Notes: generated from the sequence alone by a model not told the origin. 64,000 nt of DNA from Allobrachymonas sp. (GCA_030529505.1 JAUMWT010000004.1:40134-104133); one strand, 5' to 3'. Counted from the stretch's first letter, positions 47,792 through 56,914 are shown. Numbers and translations: made by a program.

Positions 47792-48397
47792 ATGCAAACA
47801 CCATCGCCGCCACCTGATCGCCGCCGCCGCATCTGGCTCAAAGCCACCACCGGGCTGGGTGTGTCAAGCGCGGCCTTGATGACGTGCACGCTGGTGGGCA
47901 GCTTGCAACCCACCGAGCGCGAAGCGCAAGCCGCCGCAGATATCACCGTGGACATTGGCGATTTGCCTGCAGGCGAAAAGCGCGTGCTGCAATGGCGTGG
48001 CAAGCCCATCTGGGTTTTGCGGCGCACGCCGGCCATGCTGGCGGCCTTGCAGCGACTGGATCCGGCCGAGCTGGCCGATCCCGATTCCCGCCGCACCCGC
48101 TTGCCTACGCCCGCTTTTGCGCGCAATGCCTGGCGCTCGCGCAGGCCTGAGGTGTTTGTGTGCGTGGGGCTGTGCTCGCACCTAGGTTGCGCACCCATCG
48201 ACCGTTTTCAACCCGGGGCGCAGGCCGGTTTGCCGGCCGATTGGCCGGGGGGCTTTGTCTGCCCCTGCCACGGTTCCATCTTCGATTTGGCCGGGCGGGT
48301 TTTCAAAAACAAAACGGCTACGGATAATCTGGAAATTCCGCCATACGTGTTTCTTTCGGATACACAGTTGTTGATCGGTTCTGAAACGAAAACCTGA
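47792..48397 (+). CDS. petA: Ubiquinol-cytochrome c reductase Rieske iron-sulfur subunit
   Basis: Electron carrier of the bc1 complex, 201 residues. It has a Tat-like N-terminus (DRRRRIWLKATTGLGV), a membrane anchor and the [2Fe-2S] motifs CSHLGC and CPCHGS. The start at 47792 is supported by the twin-arginine segment lying close behind it. It is first in petA-petB-petC and divergent from mscL. Confidence 0.96.
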   Translation: MQTPSPPPDRRRRIWLKATTGLGVSSAALMTCTLVGSLQPTEREAQAAADITVDIGDLPAGEKRVLQWRGKPIWVLRRTPAMLAALQRLDPAELADPDSRRTRLPTPAFARNAWRSRRPEVFVCVGLCSHLGCAPIDRFQPGAQAGLPADWPGGFVCPCHGSIFDLAGRVFKNKTATDNLEIPPYVFLSDTQLLIGSETKT

Positions 48398-48480
48398 GCC
48401 CGTGAACCGGGCGCTGCCTGGTGCCATCTGGTGGGCTGCAACTTGATTGCCTGCGCCCGTGCTTTGCGTGCCGTCCATTC

Positions 48481-50397
48481 ATGTCAACAGATTCCAAACC
48501 GCCCGCTGCTGCCGAAAACCTTGCTCAGGCTGCTTCGGCCGCTCAAGCCCATGTGCCGCCAGCCCCTGACAATCATGGGGCGAGCCAGCCCCTGCACTCG
48601 CTGCCAGCGGATCTGCCCAAGGGCGACTTGGCATCTGCTGCCGAAGAGGCATCGACGCAGCCCGTGCAAGAAACGGCGCCAGCTGCCCCGGCCTTGCCTC
48701 CAGCCCTGCACAGGGCAGGGCCAGCACAAGCCCCCGCCCAGGCAGCGCAAGAATTGGGGCTGCCGCAAAAAACCGAAGAACAAGCAGCCTCAAAACAAAC
48801 AGCACCCGAACCTACAGACACAGGCATAGGCACAGGCTTGCCAGCCTGGCTGGCGCAGCGTCTGCCTTCGCTGCTGGGCTGGTACCAGCGCCATGTGCGC
48901 AACTATTTCGTGCCCAAAAACCTCAACATCTGGTACGTGTTTGGCGCCTTGGCCCTGCTGGTGCTGGGTATGCAACTGCTCACCGGGCTGGCGCTGGCCG
49001 TGCATTACAAGGCCGATGCGCAGCAGGCCTTTGATTCGCTGCAACACATCATGCGCCATGTGCGCGGCGGGGCCTTGATCCGTTATGCGCATTCAACCGG
49101 GGCATCGGCCATTTTCATCCTGCTGTATCTGCACATGGCCCGCGGCCTGCTGTATGGCAGTTACCGCAAGCCGCGCGAGTTGGTCTGGCTGTTGGGCTGC
49201 GCCTTGTTCGTGTTGGTGATGGCCGAAGCCTTTGTGGGCCATCTGCTGCCTTGGGGGCAAACGTCTTATTGGGGCACGCAAGTCATCACCCAGCTGCTGG
49301 GCAGCATACCGGGCGTGGGGCCGTGGCTGGCGGATGTGCTGCGCGGCGGGCCCGAGGTGGGCAGTGCCACTTTGAGCCGCTTTTTTGTGCTGCACATCAT
49401 CGTCATCCCCTTGCTGCTGCTGGGCCTGGTGGCGCTGCATGTGCTGGCGCTGCACGATGTGGGGCCATCCAACCCCGATGGGGTGGACTTGGCCCAAGGG
49501 CCGCACTGCAACCGCTGGTCTGCCACGGCACCGGCCGATACGGTGCCGTTTCATCCCTATTACACCGTGCGCGATGCCTGGGCGGCGGGCGTGTTTCTCA
49601 CGGTCTTTTTTGCCATCGTCTTTTTCGCCCCCGAAATGGGCGGCCATTTTCTGGAGCCGGCCAATTTCATGCCTGCCAACCCCTTGCAGACCCCGCCACA
49701 CATCACGCCCGTGTGGTACTTCAGGCCCTTTTATGCGATTCTGCGCAGCATGACGGCGGGCGCCACGCAGCTGCTGGCGCTGGCCGTGCCCTGGCTGGCC
49801 TTGTGGGGGCTGCGGGCAGGACGTGTCAAGGGCCGCCGCTGGCAGGGCGGTGTGCTGCTGGCACTGGGCTTGTCTTTGCTGCTGGGCCTGGTGCCTACTG
49901 GGCTGGCCTGGGTGCAAGCCCCGGCCGCGGCTTTGCAAGCCTGGGAACAATTCGCCCGCTGGCCTGAAAACGTGCCTGTGCTGGGGCGCCTGTGGTGGCT
50001 GCTGTGCATGGGCATTGATGCCAGCTTTTGGGGGCTGGCGGCGATGGTGGCCGCCATCGCCTTGCTCTGCGCCTTGCCTTGGCTGGATCGCAGCCCGGTG
50101 GCCTCCATTCGCTACCGCCCGCGCTGGCATCGCTGGGTGTATGGCTTGTTTGCAGCGGCCTTTGTGCTGCTGGGCGCAGTGGGTGGTTTGCCTGCCACGG
50201 GCTTGAACGTGCTGCTGGGGCAAGTGGCGACGTTGGGTTACTTTGCTTTCTTTCTGCTCATGCCGTGGTGGAGCCGCCAAGGCACATTCCGCCCCGTTCC
50301 CCTGCGCTTGACGGGGCGGGGTGGCGCAAGGGCCGCAGCCGAAGCAGCGCCAGCCTCTCAAAAAACGAAGGTTCAGCCAGAGGAGCCCTCATCATGA
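48481..50397 (+). CDS. petB: Cytochrome b of the bc1 complex with long N-terminal extension
   Basis: Membrane subunit carrying haems bL and bH and both quinone sites. The 638-residue protein has about 120 Ala/Pro/Gln-rich residues before the conserved core (YFVPKNLNIWYVFGALALL). Haem ligands are seen in RYAHSTGAS / LHMARG and in FVLHIIVIP / LVALHVLALHD. The Qo-site motif is PVWY, the form I recall in betaproteobacteria. The C-terminal half continues with additional hydrophobic segments. The stop overlaps petC by four bases (ATGA). Typical homologues are about 460 residues. Confidence 0.95.
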   Translation: MSTDSKPPAAAENLAQAASAAQAHVPPAPDNHGASQPLHSLPADLPKGDLASAAEEASTQPVQETAPAAPALPPALHRAGPAQAPAQAAQELGLPQKTEEQAASKQTAPEPTDTGIGTGLPAWLAQRLPSLLGWYQRHVRNYFVPKNLNIWYVFGALALLVLGMQLLTGLALAVHYKADAQQAFDSLQHIMRHVRGGALIRYAHSTGASAIFILLYLHMARGLLYGSYRKPRELVWLLGCALFVLVMAEAFVGHLLPWGQTSYWGTQVITQLLGSIPGVGPWLADVLRGGPEVGSATLSRFFVLHIIVIPLLLLGLVALHVLALHDVGPSNPDGVDLAQGPHCNRWSATAPADTVPFHPYYTVRDAWAAGVFLTVFFAIVFFAPEMGGHFLEPANFMPANPLQTPPHITPVWYFRPFYAILRSMTAGATQLLALAVPWLALWGLRAGRVKGRRWQGGVLLALGLSLLLGLVPTGLAWVQAPAAALQAWEQFARWPENVPVLGRLWWLLCMGIDASFWGLAAMVAAIALLCALPWLDRSPVASIRYRPRWHRWVYGLFAAAFVLLGAVGGLPATGLNVLLGQVATLGYFAFFLLMPWWSRQGTFRPVPLRLTGRGGARAAAEAAPASQKTKVQPEEPSS

Positions 50398-51365
50398 AGC
50401 GACGCACGCCAGCCTGGATGACCTGCGCAGTCCAAGGGCTTGGAGTCAGCGCCAGCCTGGCCCTGGCCTTGTTGGGCTGGCCTGCTTGCTCGTCGGCCGG
50501 TTCTTTTTTGGCCAGTTCCCCGAGCAATACAGCGTCAGCGCCTGCAGCCAATCCTTCATCAGCTGCGGCCATAGGGAAGAGCGGCGCCACGGCAACAAGT
50601 CAGGCTGCGCCAGCGGCGGTGGCAGCCAGCGCCCCATCCACCGCCTTGCACCACCTGCCCGCCAGCCGCGATGAGCTGGCCTCGCTGCAAAACGGCGCGC
50701 GGCGCTATCTGCAATCGTGCGTGGCTTGCCACTCTGCCGCGCAGGTGACTTATGGTCAATTGCAGGCACTGGGCATGACGCTGGCCGACGTACAGGCGCT
50801 GATGCCGGAGGACCCGCCGCAATCAGGCTCGGCGGCCATTGTCTCGCCCTTGCAGGCAGAGCAGGCCGTGCAGTGGTTTGGCGCCGCGCCACCCGATCTG
50901 AGTTTGGCCACACGCACGCAGGGCAACTGGCGCTACAGCGGCGCAGATCGCGTTTACAGCTATTTGCGCGGCTTTTACCGCGACCCCGGCACGCGCAGCG
51001 GCTGGAACAACACGCTCGTACCCGGCACCGCCATGCCACATGTGCTGGCGGCCTTGCAGGCAGACGAAGCTCACAACAATGGCGCAGAGATGCAATCGGT
51101 AGAGTCAACGCCGTCTGCGTCTGCGTCTGCTGCAGCTGCATCCGGCCCCGCCTCAGCCAGCGACGAAGCCGGGCAGGGCGGCGGCCAGCTCTCGCCCGCC
51201 GAATACGAACAAGCCCTGGCCGACATCACCCTCTTCATGCAATGGATGGCCGAGCCGGATCGCCAAACGCACGAGAAATGGGGCTGGCTGGTTTGTGCGC
51301 TGTTTGCCGCTTTTGCCTTTGCGGCTTGGCGCTTGCACGCCAGTTATTGGAAAGAAGTCCAGTAG
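50394..51365 (+). CDS. petC: Cytochrome c1 of the bc1 complex
   Basis: Haem c subunit passing electrons to cytochrome c, 323 residues. It has a signal peptide, an Ala/Ser-rich stretch (about residues 35-85), the haem-binding CVACH, the methionine ligand region PGTAMPHVL, a second Ser/Ala-rich block with Glu/Gly (about 245-275) and a C-terminal membrane anchor (WLVCALFAAFAFAAWRL). It is coupled to petB. Both low-complexity blocks are unusual for the family. Confidence 0.94.
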   Translation: MKRRTPAWMTCAVQGLGVSASLALALLGWPACSSAGSFLASSPSNTASAPAANPSSAAAIGKSGATATSQAAPAAVAASAPSTALHHLPASRDELASLQNGARRYLQSCVACHSAAQVTYGQLQALGMTLADVQALMPEDPPQSGSAAIVSPLQAEQAVQWFGAAPPDLSLATRTQGNWRYSGADRVYSYLRGFYRDPGTRSGWNNTLVPGTAMPHVLAALQADEAHNNGAEMQSVESTPSASASAAAASGPASASDEAGQGGGQLSPAEYEQALADITLFMQWMAEPDRQTHEKWGWLVCALFAAFAFAAWRLHASYWKEVQ

Positions 51366-51710
51366 CCGAAGACCGTTCAGCTTGGGCAATGCAAGGGGAG
51401 CGGACGAAGGGCCGGGATTGCGCTTGAGTGAAGAGTAATTACTTTAAAAAATCAATCATTTCAATCAACTAGTCTGCAATTCGAATCCATCACATCACTT
51501 GATGCAGTGATTGGTAACGTATTTTCAAGCGCCGCCCAACTTCAAGCAGTTTATTAAATAAATAACTTGAAGTTTAATTCATATCTATATGATAAACATG
51601 AAAATTTCAGCGCCTGCCTCCCATCCGGCAAGCGCCATTCGGGGGGCTTGACAAGTGGTGGATAATGGGGCATCCGTTTTTTGGCTTGATCGACCTTTGG
51701 AGAAATAACA
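51366..51710. other. AT-rich gap between petC and sspA with a 9-bp inverted repeat
   Basis: No gene is seen. AACTTCAAG (51538-51546) and CTTGAAGTT (51566-51574) form a perfect inverted repeat around 19 AT-rich bases. A TTGACA at 51648-51653 has no -10 box at the right distance. The region should hold the sspA promoter. Confidence 0.4.
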
Positions 51711-52322
51711 ATGATGGTTTTGTACTCGGGCACCACCTGCCCCTATTCGCACCGCTGCCGTTTCGTGCTGTTTGAAAAAGGCATGGACTTTGAAATTCGC
51801 GATGTGGACCTGTACAACAAGCCCGAAGACATCAGCGTGATGAATCCTTATGGCCAGGTGCCCATTCTGGTGGAACGCGACCTGATTCTGTACGAATCCA
51901 ACATCATCAACGAATACATCGACGAGCGCTTTCCCCATCCGCAGCTCATGCCCAGCGATCCGGTGGACCGGGCGCGCGTGCGTCTGTTCCTGCTGAACTT
52001 TGAAAAAGAGCTGTTCACCCACGTTTCCGTGCTCGAAAACCGCATGGCGCGCAGCAACGAAAAAACGCTTGAGAAGGCCCGCAGCCAGATTCGCGACCGC
52101 TTGACGCAGCTGGCCCCCGTGTTTCTGAAAAACAAATTCATGCTCGGCGACAACTTCTCGATGCTTGACGTGGCCATCGCCCCCTTGCTGTGGCGTCTGG
52201 ACTATTACGGCATCGAACTGAGCAAAAACGCTGCGCCCCTGCTCAAATACGCCGAGCGCATCTTCTCTCGCCCGGCTTATATCGAGGCGCTCACGCCGTC
52301 TGAAAAAGTCATGCGCCGCTGA
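51711..52322 (+). CDS. sspA: Stringent starvation protein A
   Basis: Glutathione-transferase-fold protein that binds RNA polymerase in starved cells. The 203-residue protein has the thioredoxin-like N-terminus (MMVLYSGTTCPYSHRCRFVLFEKGMDFEIRDVDLYNKPED) and a GST C-domain (MLGDNFSMLDVAIAPLLWRLDYYGIEL). GGAG lies ten bases upstream. The petABC-sspA-sspB order is typical of betaproteobacteria. Confidence 0.96.
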   Translation: MMVLYSGTTCPYSHRCRFVLFEKGMDFEIRDVDLYNKPEDISVMNPYGQVPILVERDLILYESNIINEYIDERFPHPQLMPSDPVDRARVRLFLLNFEKELFTHVSVLENRMARSNEKTLEKARSQIRDRLTQLAPVFLKNKFMLGDNFSMLDVAIAPLLWRLDYYGIELSKNAAPLLKYAERIFSRPAYIEALTPSEKVMRR

Positions 52323-52394
52323 TGACACCCGCACGCTGAGCGCGCCATCCACCAGCCGAATGCTTTCGGCTTTCTTCCATACGTCTGCCTCGCC

Positions 52395-52964
52395 ATGTCT
52401 GCCATTGCCCCCCCGCTGACTTCTCCCAAGCCGTATCTGATCCGTGCCTGGCACGAATGGATGAGCGACAACGGGCTCACGCCGCACATCCTCGTGATGG
52501 TGGATGGCAGCGTGACCGTGCCGCGGGAATACGTGAAGAACAACGAGGTGGTGCTCAACGTCAGCCACGACGCCACGGGCAGCCTGAACCTGGGCAATGA
52601 CGAGATTCGCTTCCAGGCCCGCTTTGCCGGGCGTGTGCGCGAAATCGTCGTGCCGATCGAGCGGGTGGCCTCCATCTTTGCCCGCGAAAACGGGCAGGGC
52701 ATGGTGTTCGAGGCCCTGCTGGCCGAAGACGCCGATTTTGATGGTGACGCTGCCAGCGAAGGCGCAGGGCCGGAGGCAGGTGCATCATCAGCCACGGCCG
52801 AACGTTCCAGCGCCCACACGGGGCTGAGCCTGGTGAACAAAAGCGATTCGGCTGAGCCGCCGAAAAAGCCCAAGCGCCCAACAAGCAACGGGCCTGACGA
52901 CGAAACCCCACCACCTGCCCCCCCTTCTGCGCCCAAGGGCGGCGGCCTCAAGGTCGTGAAATAG
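52395..52964 (+). CDS. sspB: ClpXP protease specificity-enhancing factor SspB
   Basis: Adaptor that delivers ssrA-tagged proteins to ClpXP. The 189-residue protein has the substrate-binding domain (KPYLIRAWHEWMSDNGLTPHILV; VVLNVSHDATGSLNLGNDEI; IVVPIERVASIFARENGQGM), a disordered Pro/Ser linker and a C-terminal ClpX-docking motif (GGGLKVVK). It lies 72 bp after sspA. Its partners ClpX and ClpP are encoded at 36242-38340. Confidence 0.95.
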   Translation: MSAIAPPLTSPKPYLIRAWHEWMSDNGLTPHILVMVDGSVTVPREYVKNNEVVLNVSHDATGSLNLGNDEIRFQARFAGRVREIVVPIERVASIFARENGQGMVFEALLAEDADFDGDAASEGAGPEAGASSATAERSSAHTGLSLVNKSDSAEPPKKPKRPTSNGPDDETPPPAPPSAPKGGGLKVVK

Positions 52965-53459
52965 CAGGCTGGCTTGCTCGGTTCCAGTAACGTTGCATGC
53001 CACTTGCTGGTGGCAGCTTGGCTTCTTTAAGGGCATGCTGGCTTTTGGCTGGGCGGCGTGATTAAGCGCGGAATTGCGGAATTGGCAGCCAATGCCCGCC
53101 ATGGCGCATGGTTCGAATGACATGCATGAAGACGCAGCAAGCAACGGCAGCTTGCCATGCCCAAAAGTTGCTTTTGCTGCTGCAAGCCCCAAGCTGCTGA
53201 TGCTGCCCGGAGCAGGACTGTTCCAGACAAAGCGCCCAGCCCGCTGCTTTATCGGATTGAACGGGTCGCGCACTTTCGTGACGGTTGGGATACGCGCCAT
53301 CGCGATCACCCCTTGGCGACAGGCGATGATGCACAAGCGATCTGTCTGCCGCAAAGGCGCTGCTGTGCGATTGTTGAGTTCATGCCCAGCATGTTCTTTT
53401 GCTGATTTGTTTGCTTTGCCTAAGCGGGCAAAGTGCTTTTGCCCGAACGGATTGAACCC
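52965..53459. other. Gene-free stretch between sspB and the Uup gene
   Basis: No recognisable coding region, RNA gene or repeat family member is seen, apart from a short AATTGCGGAATTGGC direct-repeat-like run near 53070. Confidence 0.45.
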
Positions 53460-55391
53460 ATGAGTTGCCTGACCCTCGTCAACGCCCATCTGGCCTTTGG
53501 CCACTTGCCCTTGCTGGATGGGGCAGATTTTTCGCTGAATCTGGGCGAACGCGTGGGCCTGATCGGGCGCAATGGCACGGGCAAATCCTCGCTGCTCAGA
53601 ATCCTCGCAGGGCTGGAAAGCCCCGACGACGGCACCCTGCAACGCCAGCAAGGCTTGGTCACGACTTACGTGCCGCAAGAACCGGAGCTGGACGGCCAAG
53701 CCACCGTGTTTGAAGCGGTGCAAGCCGGGCTGGCGCCCACGCTGGAACTGATCGCGCAATACGAAAGCGGGCAGGGCGACTTGGACGCGCTGCAAACGCA
53801 GATCGAAGCCTGCGACGGCTGGCAGTGGAAGCAGCGTGTGGACATGGCCCTGCAAAAGCTCGGGCTGGATGGCAGCGCGCGCATCAGCACGCTGTCGGGC
53901 GGCAACATCAAGCGCGTGGCCCTGGCGCAGGCTTTGGTGATGCAGCCCCACGTGCTCTTGCTTGACGAGCCCACCAACCACCTGGACATGGACGCCATCC
54001 TCTGGCTGCAAGACCTGCTGTTGGACTTCAAAGGCGCGGTGGTCGTCATCAGCCACGATCGGGCTTTTCTGGACGCCATCAGCACCCGCATCGTGGAACT
54101 GGATCGAGGCAAGCTGCGCAGCTTCCCCGGCAACTTCAAGCAGTATCAGCAACTCAAGCAAGAGCAGCTGGAGCAAGAAGCCACGCTCAACGCTCGTGCC
54201 GACAAGCTGCTCGCGCAAGAAGAAGCCTGGATCCGCAAAGGTGTGGAAGCGCGCCGCACCCGCGCCGTGGCCCGCATCAATCGCTTGCAAGTGCTGCGCG
54301 AGCAGCGCCAGCAGCGGCGCGAAGCCTTGGGCCGCGTGCGCATGGATGTGGATCGCGGCGCAGCCAGCGGCAAAATCGTGGCCGAACTGCAAAACGTGAG
54401 CAAATCATTCGGCCAACGTGTGGTGGTGAACGATTTTTCGGCCACCATCTTGCGTGGCGACAAGGTCGGGCTCATCGGCCCCAACGGCGCGGGCAAATCC
54501 ACTTTGCTCAAACTGATGTTGGGCGAACTGGCGCCCGACCGCGGCCAGGTGCGCCAAGGCAGCAATGTGCAAGTGGCCTACTTCGACCAGATGCGCAATG
54601 CACTGGACCTGAACGCCACGCTCGAAGACTTCATCAGCCCGGGCAGCGAATGGATTGAAATCGGCAGCCAGCGCCGGCACGTCAAAAGCTATTTGGGCGA
54701 CTTTCTGTTCAGCCCCGCGCGGGCGGCCTCGCCCGTGCACAGCCTCTCGGGCGGTGAACGCAACCGCCTGCTGCTGGCGCGCCTGTTTGCACGCCCGGCC
54801 AACGTGCTGGTGCTGGACGAACCCACCAACGATCTGGACATCGACACGCTGGAACTGCTCGAAGATCTGCTGCAAAGCTACGATGGCACGGTGTTTCTCG
54901 TCAGCCACGACCGGGCTTTTCTCGACAACGTCGTCACCAGCCTGATCGTGAGTGAAGACAGCCCGCAACCCCCCGGCCTGTGGCGCGAATACGAAGGCGG
55001 CGTGCAAGACTGGCTGCAACAAAGCCAGCGCGCCAAAGCTGCACAAGCCGCGCAGGCAGCATCGTCTGCCCAAAGCGAGGGCAGCGCCAGCAGCGAGAAA
55101 AAATCAGGCGACAAAAAACAAGGCGCCACAGACAAGCCGCAGCCTGCCAGCGATGCCCAATCGGCACCAGCCAAGCGCAAACTCAGCTACAAAGAACAGC
55201 GCGAGCTGGAAGGCTTGCCCGCCCATATTGAAGCGCTGGAAGCCGAACAGGCTGCGCTGCGCGCCGAGCTGGCCGACATCAGCATCTACCAACGCGATGC
55301 CCAACGTGCCGCGGCCCTGCACACACGCGATGCAGCCATCGAAGACGAGCTGATGCAGGCTCTGGAGCGCTGGGAAGGGTTGGGGGCGTAG
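53460..55391 (+). CDS. uup: ABC-F ATPase Uup
   Basis: Soluble ABC-F protein acting on ribosomes and linked in E. coli to genome stability. The 643-residue protein has two ATPase cassettes: GRNGTGKSS / LSGGNIKR / VLLLDEPTNHLD and GPNGAGKST / LSGGERNR / VLVLDEPTNDLD, a charged linker between them, and a C-terminal coiled-coil domain (KRKLSYKEQRELEGLPAHIEALEAEQ) that marks Uup. An Ala/Ser/Lys-rich stretch precedes this domain. Confidence 0.94.
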   Translation: MSCLTLVNAHLAFGHLPLLDGADFSLNLGERVGLIGRNGTGKSSLLRILAGLESPDDGTLQRQQGLVTTYVPQEPELDGQATVFEAVQAGLAPTLELIAQYESGQGDLDALQTQIEACDGWQWKQRVDMALQKLGLDGSARISTLSGGNIKRVALAQALVMQPHVLLLDEPTNHLDMDAILWLQDLLLDFKGAVVVISHDRAFLDAISTRIVELDRGKLRSFPGNFKQYQQLKQEQLEQEATLNARADKLLAQEEAWIRKGVEARRTRAVARINRLQVLREQRQQRREALGRVRMDVDRGAASGKIVAELQNVSKSFGQRVVVNDFSATILRGDKVGLIGPNGAGKSTLLKLMLGELAPDRGQVRQGSNVQVAYFDQMRNALDLNATLEDFISPGSEWIEIGSQRRHVKSYLGDFLFSPARAASPVHSLSGGERNRLLLARLFARPANVLVLDEPTNDLDIDTLELLEDLLQSYDGTVFLVSHDRAFLDNVVTSLIVSEDSPQPPGLWREYEGGVQDWLQQSQRAKAAQAAQAASSAQSEGSASSEKKSGDKKQGATDKPQPASDAQSAPAKRKLSYKEQRELEGLPAHIEALEAEQAALRAELADISIYQRDAQRAAALHTRDAAIEDELMQALERWEGLGA

Positions 55392-55604
55392 TCGGGGTGA
55401 AGTGGTGTTTGGTGTTTCTTGACGCTTTTTCTTCGTGGCCGCCAACAAATAGCTTGAACGCTAGTTCGCCACGACTGGCTGCATCCGCATCCCATTCGCC
55501 TCTGATGGGGGTGGCAGCTTGCAGATTTCGATCAACGCCACCTAATTCGGGTTGATGACAAAGCGATGTAGCTGCAAGCCAGTAAATAAGCAGGCCATTT
55601 ACCA

Positions 55605-55634
55605 TTTACCGTTTAACGGTAAACGGCATATAAT
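55605..55634 (+). promoter_or_regulatory. higBA promoter and operator
   Basis: TTTACCGTT-T-AACGGTAAA (55605-55623) is a perfect 9-bp inverted repeat with a single central base, directly followed by TATAAT (55629-55634). The palindrome covers the -35 region, so a bound antitoxin would block polymerase. Transcription would start at or next to the higB ATG at 55642. Confidence 0.7.
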
Positions 55635-55641
55635 CAACCGC

Positions 55642-55922
55642 ATGGCCATCGTCTCTTTCAAGTGCGCAGATACCGAGGCGCTTTTCGCCTCGGGCAAGAG
55701 CAAGCGATTCGCCGCCATCCAGGCCGTGGCAGAACGAAAGCTTGCGCAACTGGAAGCAGCGGCCAGCTTGGAGTTTTTACGCGCACCGCCAGGCAATCGT
55801 CTGGAAAGCTTGACGGGCGACCGCAAGGACAGCACAGCATCCGCATCAATGCGCAGTGGCGCGTTTGCTTTGTCTGGACCTTGCAAGGCCCCAAAGATGT
55901 GGAAATTGTTGACTATCACTGA
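55642..55922 (+). pseudogene. higB: HigB/RelE-type toxin gene, frameshifted
   Basis: Ribosome-dependent mRNA nuclease of the HigB type. The first part reads MAIVSFKCADTEALFASGK to ...RLESLTGDRK in one frame; the conserved continuation HSIRINAQWRVCFVW...DVEIVDYH lies in another frame. One missing G at about 55827-55828 (AAGGACAGC where AAGGGACAGC would restore the frame) explains it. Corrected length is about 93 residues, normal for the family. No Shine-Dalgarno is seen. It is either an inactivated toxin or a sequencing error in a short G-run. Confidence 0.85.
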
Positions 55923-55937
55923 AAAGGAGCAAACACG

Positions 55938-56240
55938 ATGCTGAAAAACGGAATGCGCCCCGTGCACCCTGGCGAAGTCTTGCGCCTGGACTATCTAGAG
56001 CCTCTGGGCATGTCGGCCAATGCCTTGGCCAAGCGCTTGCACTTGCCCGCCAGCCGCATCAACGACATCGTGCTGGAGCGCCGAGGCGTAACGGCCGACA
56101 CGGCCATGCGTCTGGCCCGCTTCTTTGGCGGCGATGCGCAAAGCTGGATGAATCTGCAAAGCATGTACGAGCTGCGCGTGGCGCAAACGGCCCATGCCCA
56201 ATCCATTGAGCGCGAAATCGAGCCGCTGTTTGCTGCCTGA
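55938..56240 (+). CDS. higA: HigA-family antitoxin
   Basis: Helix-turn-helix antitoxin that neutralises HigB and represses the operon. The 100-residue protein has the family layout: NGMRPVHPGEVLRLDYLEPLGMSANALAKRLHLPASRINDIVLERRGVTADTAMRLARFFGG, then YELRVAQ. AAAGGAG lies eight bases upstream. It is intact, starts 15 bases after the higB stop, and is followed by a terminator. Confidence 0.95.
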   Translation: MLKNGMRPVHPGEVLRLDYLEPLGMSANALAKRLHLPASRINDIVLERRGVTADTAMRLARFFGGDAQSWMNLQSMYELRVAQTAHAQSIEREIEPLFAA

Positions 56241-56330
56241 TTGAAATTGAAGCAGGCTATGCGCAACCTTCGGCTGCATGTGGCAGCAGCCGGAACGCGG
56301 GTTCCATATTGCCGACGGAAGCAGAGAAAC

Positions 56331-56368
56331 AAAAAGCCCGCCTTGTGCAAAAACAGGCGGGCTTTTTT
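56331..56368. terminator. Bidirectional terminator between higA and tRNA-Leu
   Basis: AAAAAGCCCGCCT (56331-56343) and AGGCGGGCTTTTTT (56355-56368) form a strong stem with A- and T-runs on the two sides, ending the higBA transcript on one strand and the tRNA transcript on the other. Confidence 0.92.
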
Positions 56369-56392
56369 GTATCCGTTACGGGCAAGAAAAGG

Positions 56393-56483
56393 TGGTGCCT
56401 CGAACCGGAATCGAACCGGTACGCCGTCTTTCGTTGGCGGCGGATTTTAAGTCCGCTGTGTCTACCAATTTCACCATCGAGGC
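56393..56483 (-). tRNA. tRNA-Leu (anticodon UAA)
   Basis: The 91-base class II tRNA on the minus strand has acceptor GCCTCGA paired with the 3' strand, D-arm GGTGAAATTGGTAGACAC, anticodon TAA in CTTAAAA between GCGGA and TCCGC, a long variable arm, T-loop GGTTCGATTCC and an encoded CCA. It lies between the two toxin-antitoxin loci. Confidence 0.97.
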
Positions 56484-56590
56484 AGGGCAGAGGCCAAGTG
56501 AATATCTGGTGAAAACAAGCCTGCGCCGGACGCAGGGCGGGATTCTACACGGGCGGTATCGCTGTGGAACACGGCGTGTTTGCGAATGGC

Positions 56591-56914
56591 CTAGATCAGC
56601 CCAACGACAAGCAGCAAGGCCCGATCCACCGCTTTCATGCGTTCGTCGTCTAATCGGCCAAAAGGTTCACTGATTCTCGATCGTGGCAAGGTTGATAGTT
56701 TGTCCACCATCACCTGTGAAAGTTCACGCAAGCCGTTGGCCTTATCCGGCTCAACCGTGATGCGGAAGGCCGATGCATCGCGCATGGCGCTTGTAATCGG
56801 GCAAATCACCACGCTTTCCAATTCGGCCAGCAGATTCGATTGCACGACAAGCGCCGGGCGAGGTTTGCCGTAGGCACCTTGCAGTGCAACCGTGACGATA
56901 TCGCCCCGCTTCAT
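56591..56914 (-). CDS. MazF/PemK-family toxin
   Basis: Type II toxin endoribonuclease, 107 residues. It shows the family's beta-barrel start (MKRGDIVTVALQGAYGKPRPALVVQ), VVICPITS, and the C-terminal SRISEPFGRLDDERMKAVDRALLLVVGL. The start codon overlaps the antitoxin stop by four bases (ATGA). All conserved regions are present, so the toxin looks intact. Confidence 0.93.
   Translation of the reverse strand: MKRGDIVTVALQGAYGKPRPALVVQSNLLAELESVVICPITSAMRDASAFRITVEPDKANGLRELSQVMVDKLSTLPRSRISEPFGRLDDERMKAVDRALLLVVGLI

Noticed and set aside
49711-49740. Cytochrome b Qo-site motif is PVWY instead of PEWY.
   Set aside because: I recall PVWY as a normal form in betaproteobacterial cytochrome b, so it is not treated as a lesion.
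51648-51666. TTGACA followed by GATAAT upstream of sspA as a promoter.
   Set aside because: The two boxes are only seven bases apart, too close for one sigma-70 promoter.
53074-53463. A 129-codon frame between sspB and uup.
   Set aside because: No Shine-Dalgarno, no recognisable motif, and composition unlike neighbouring genes.
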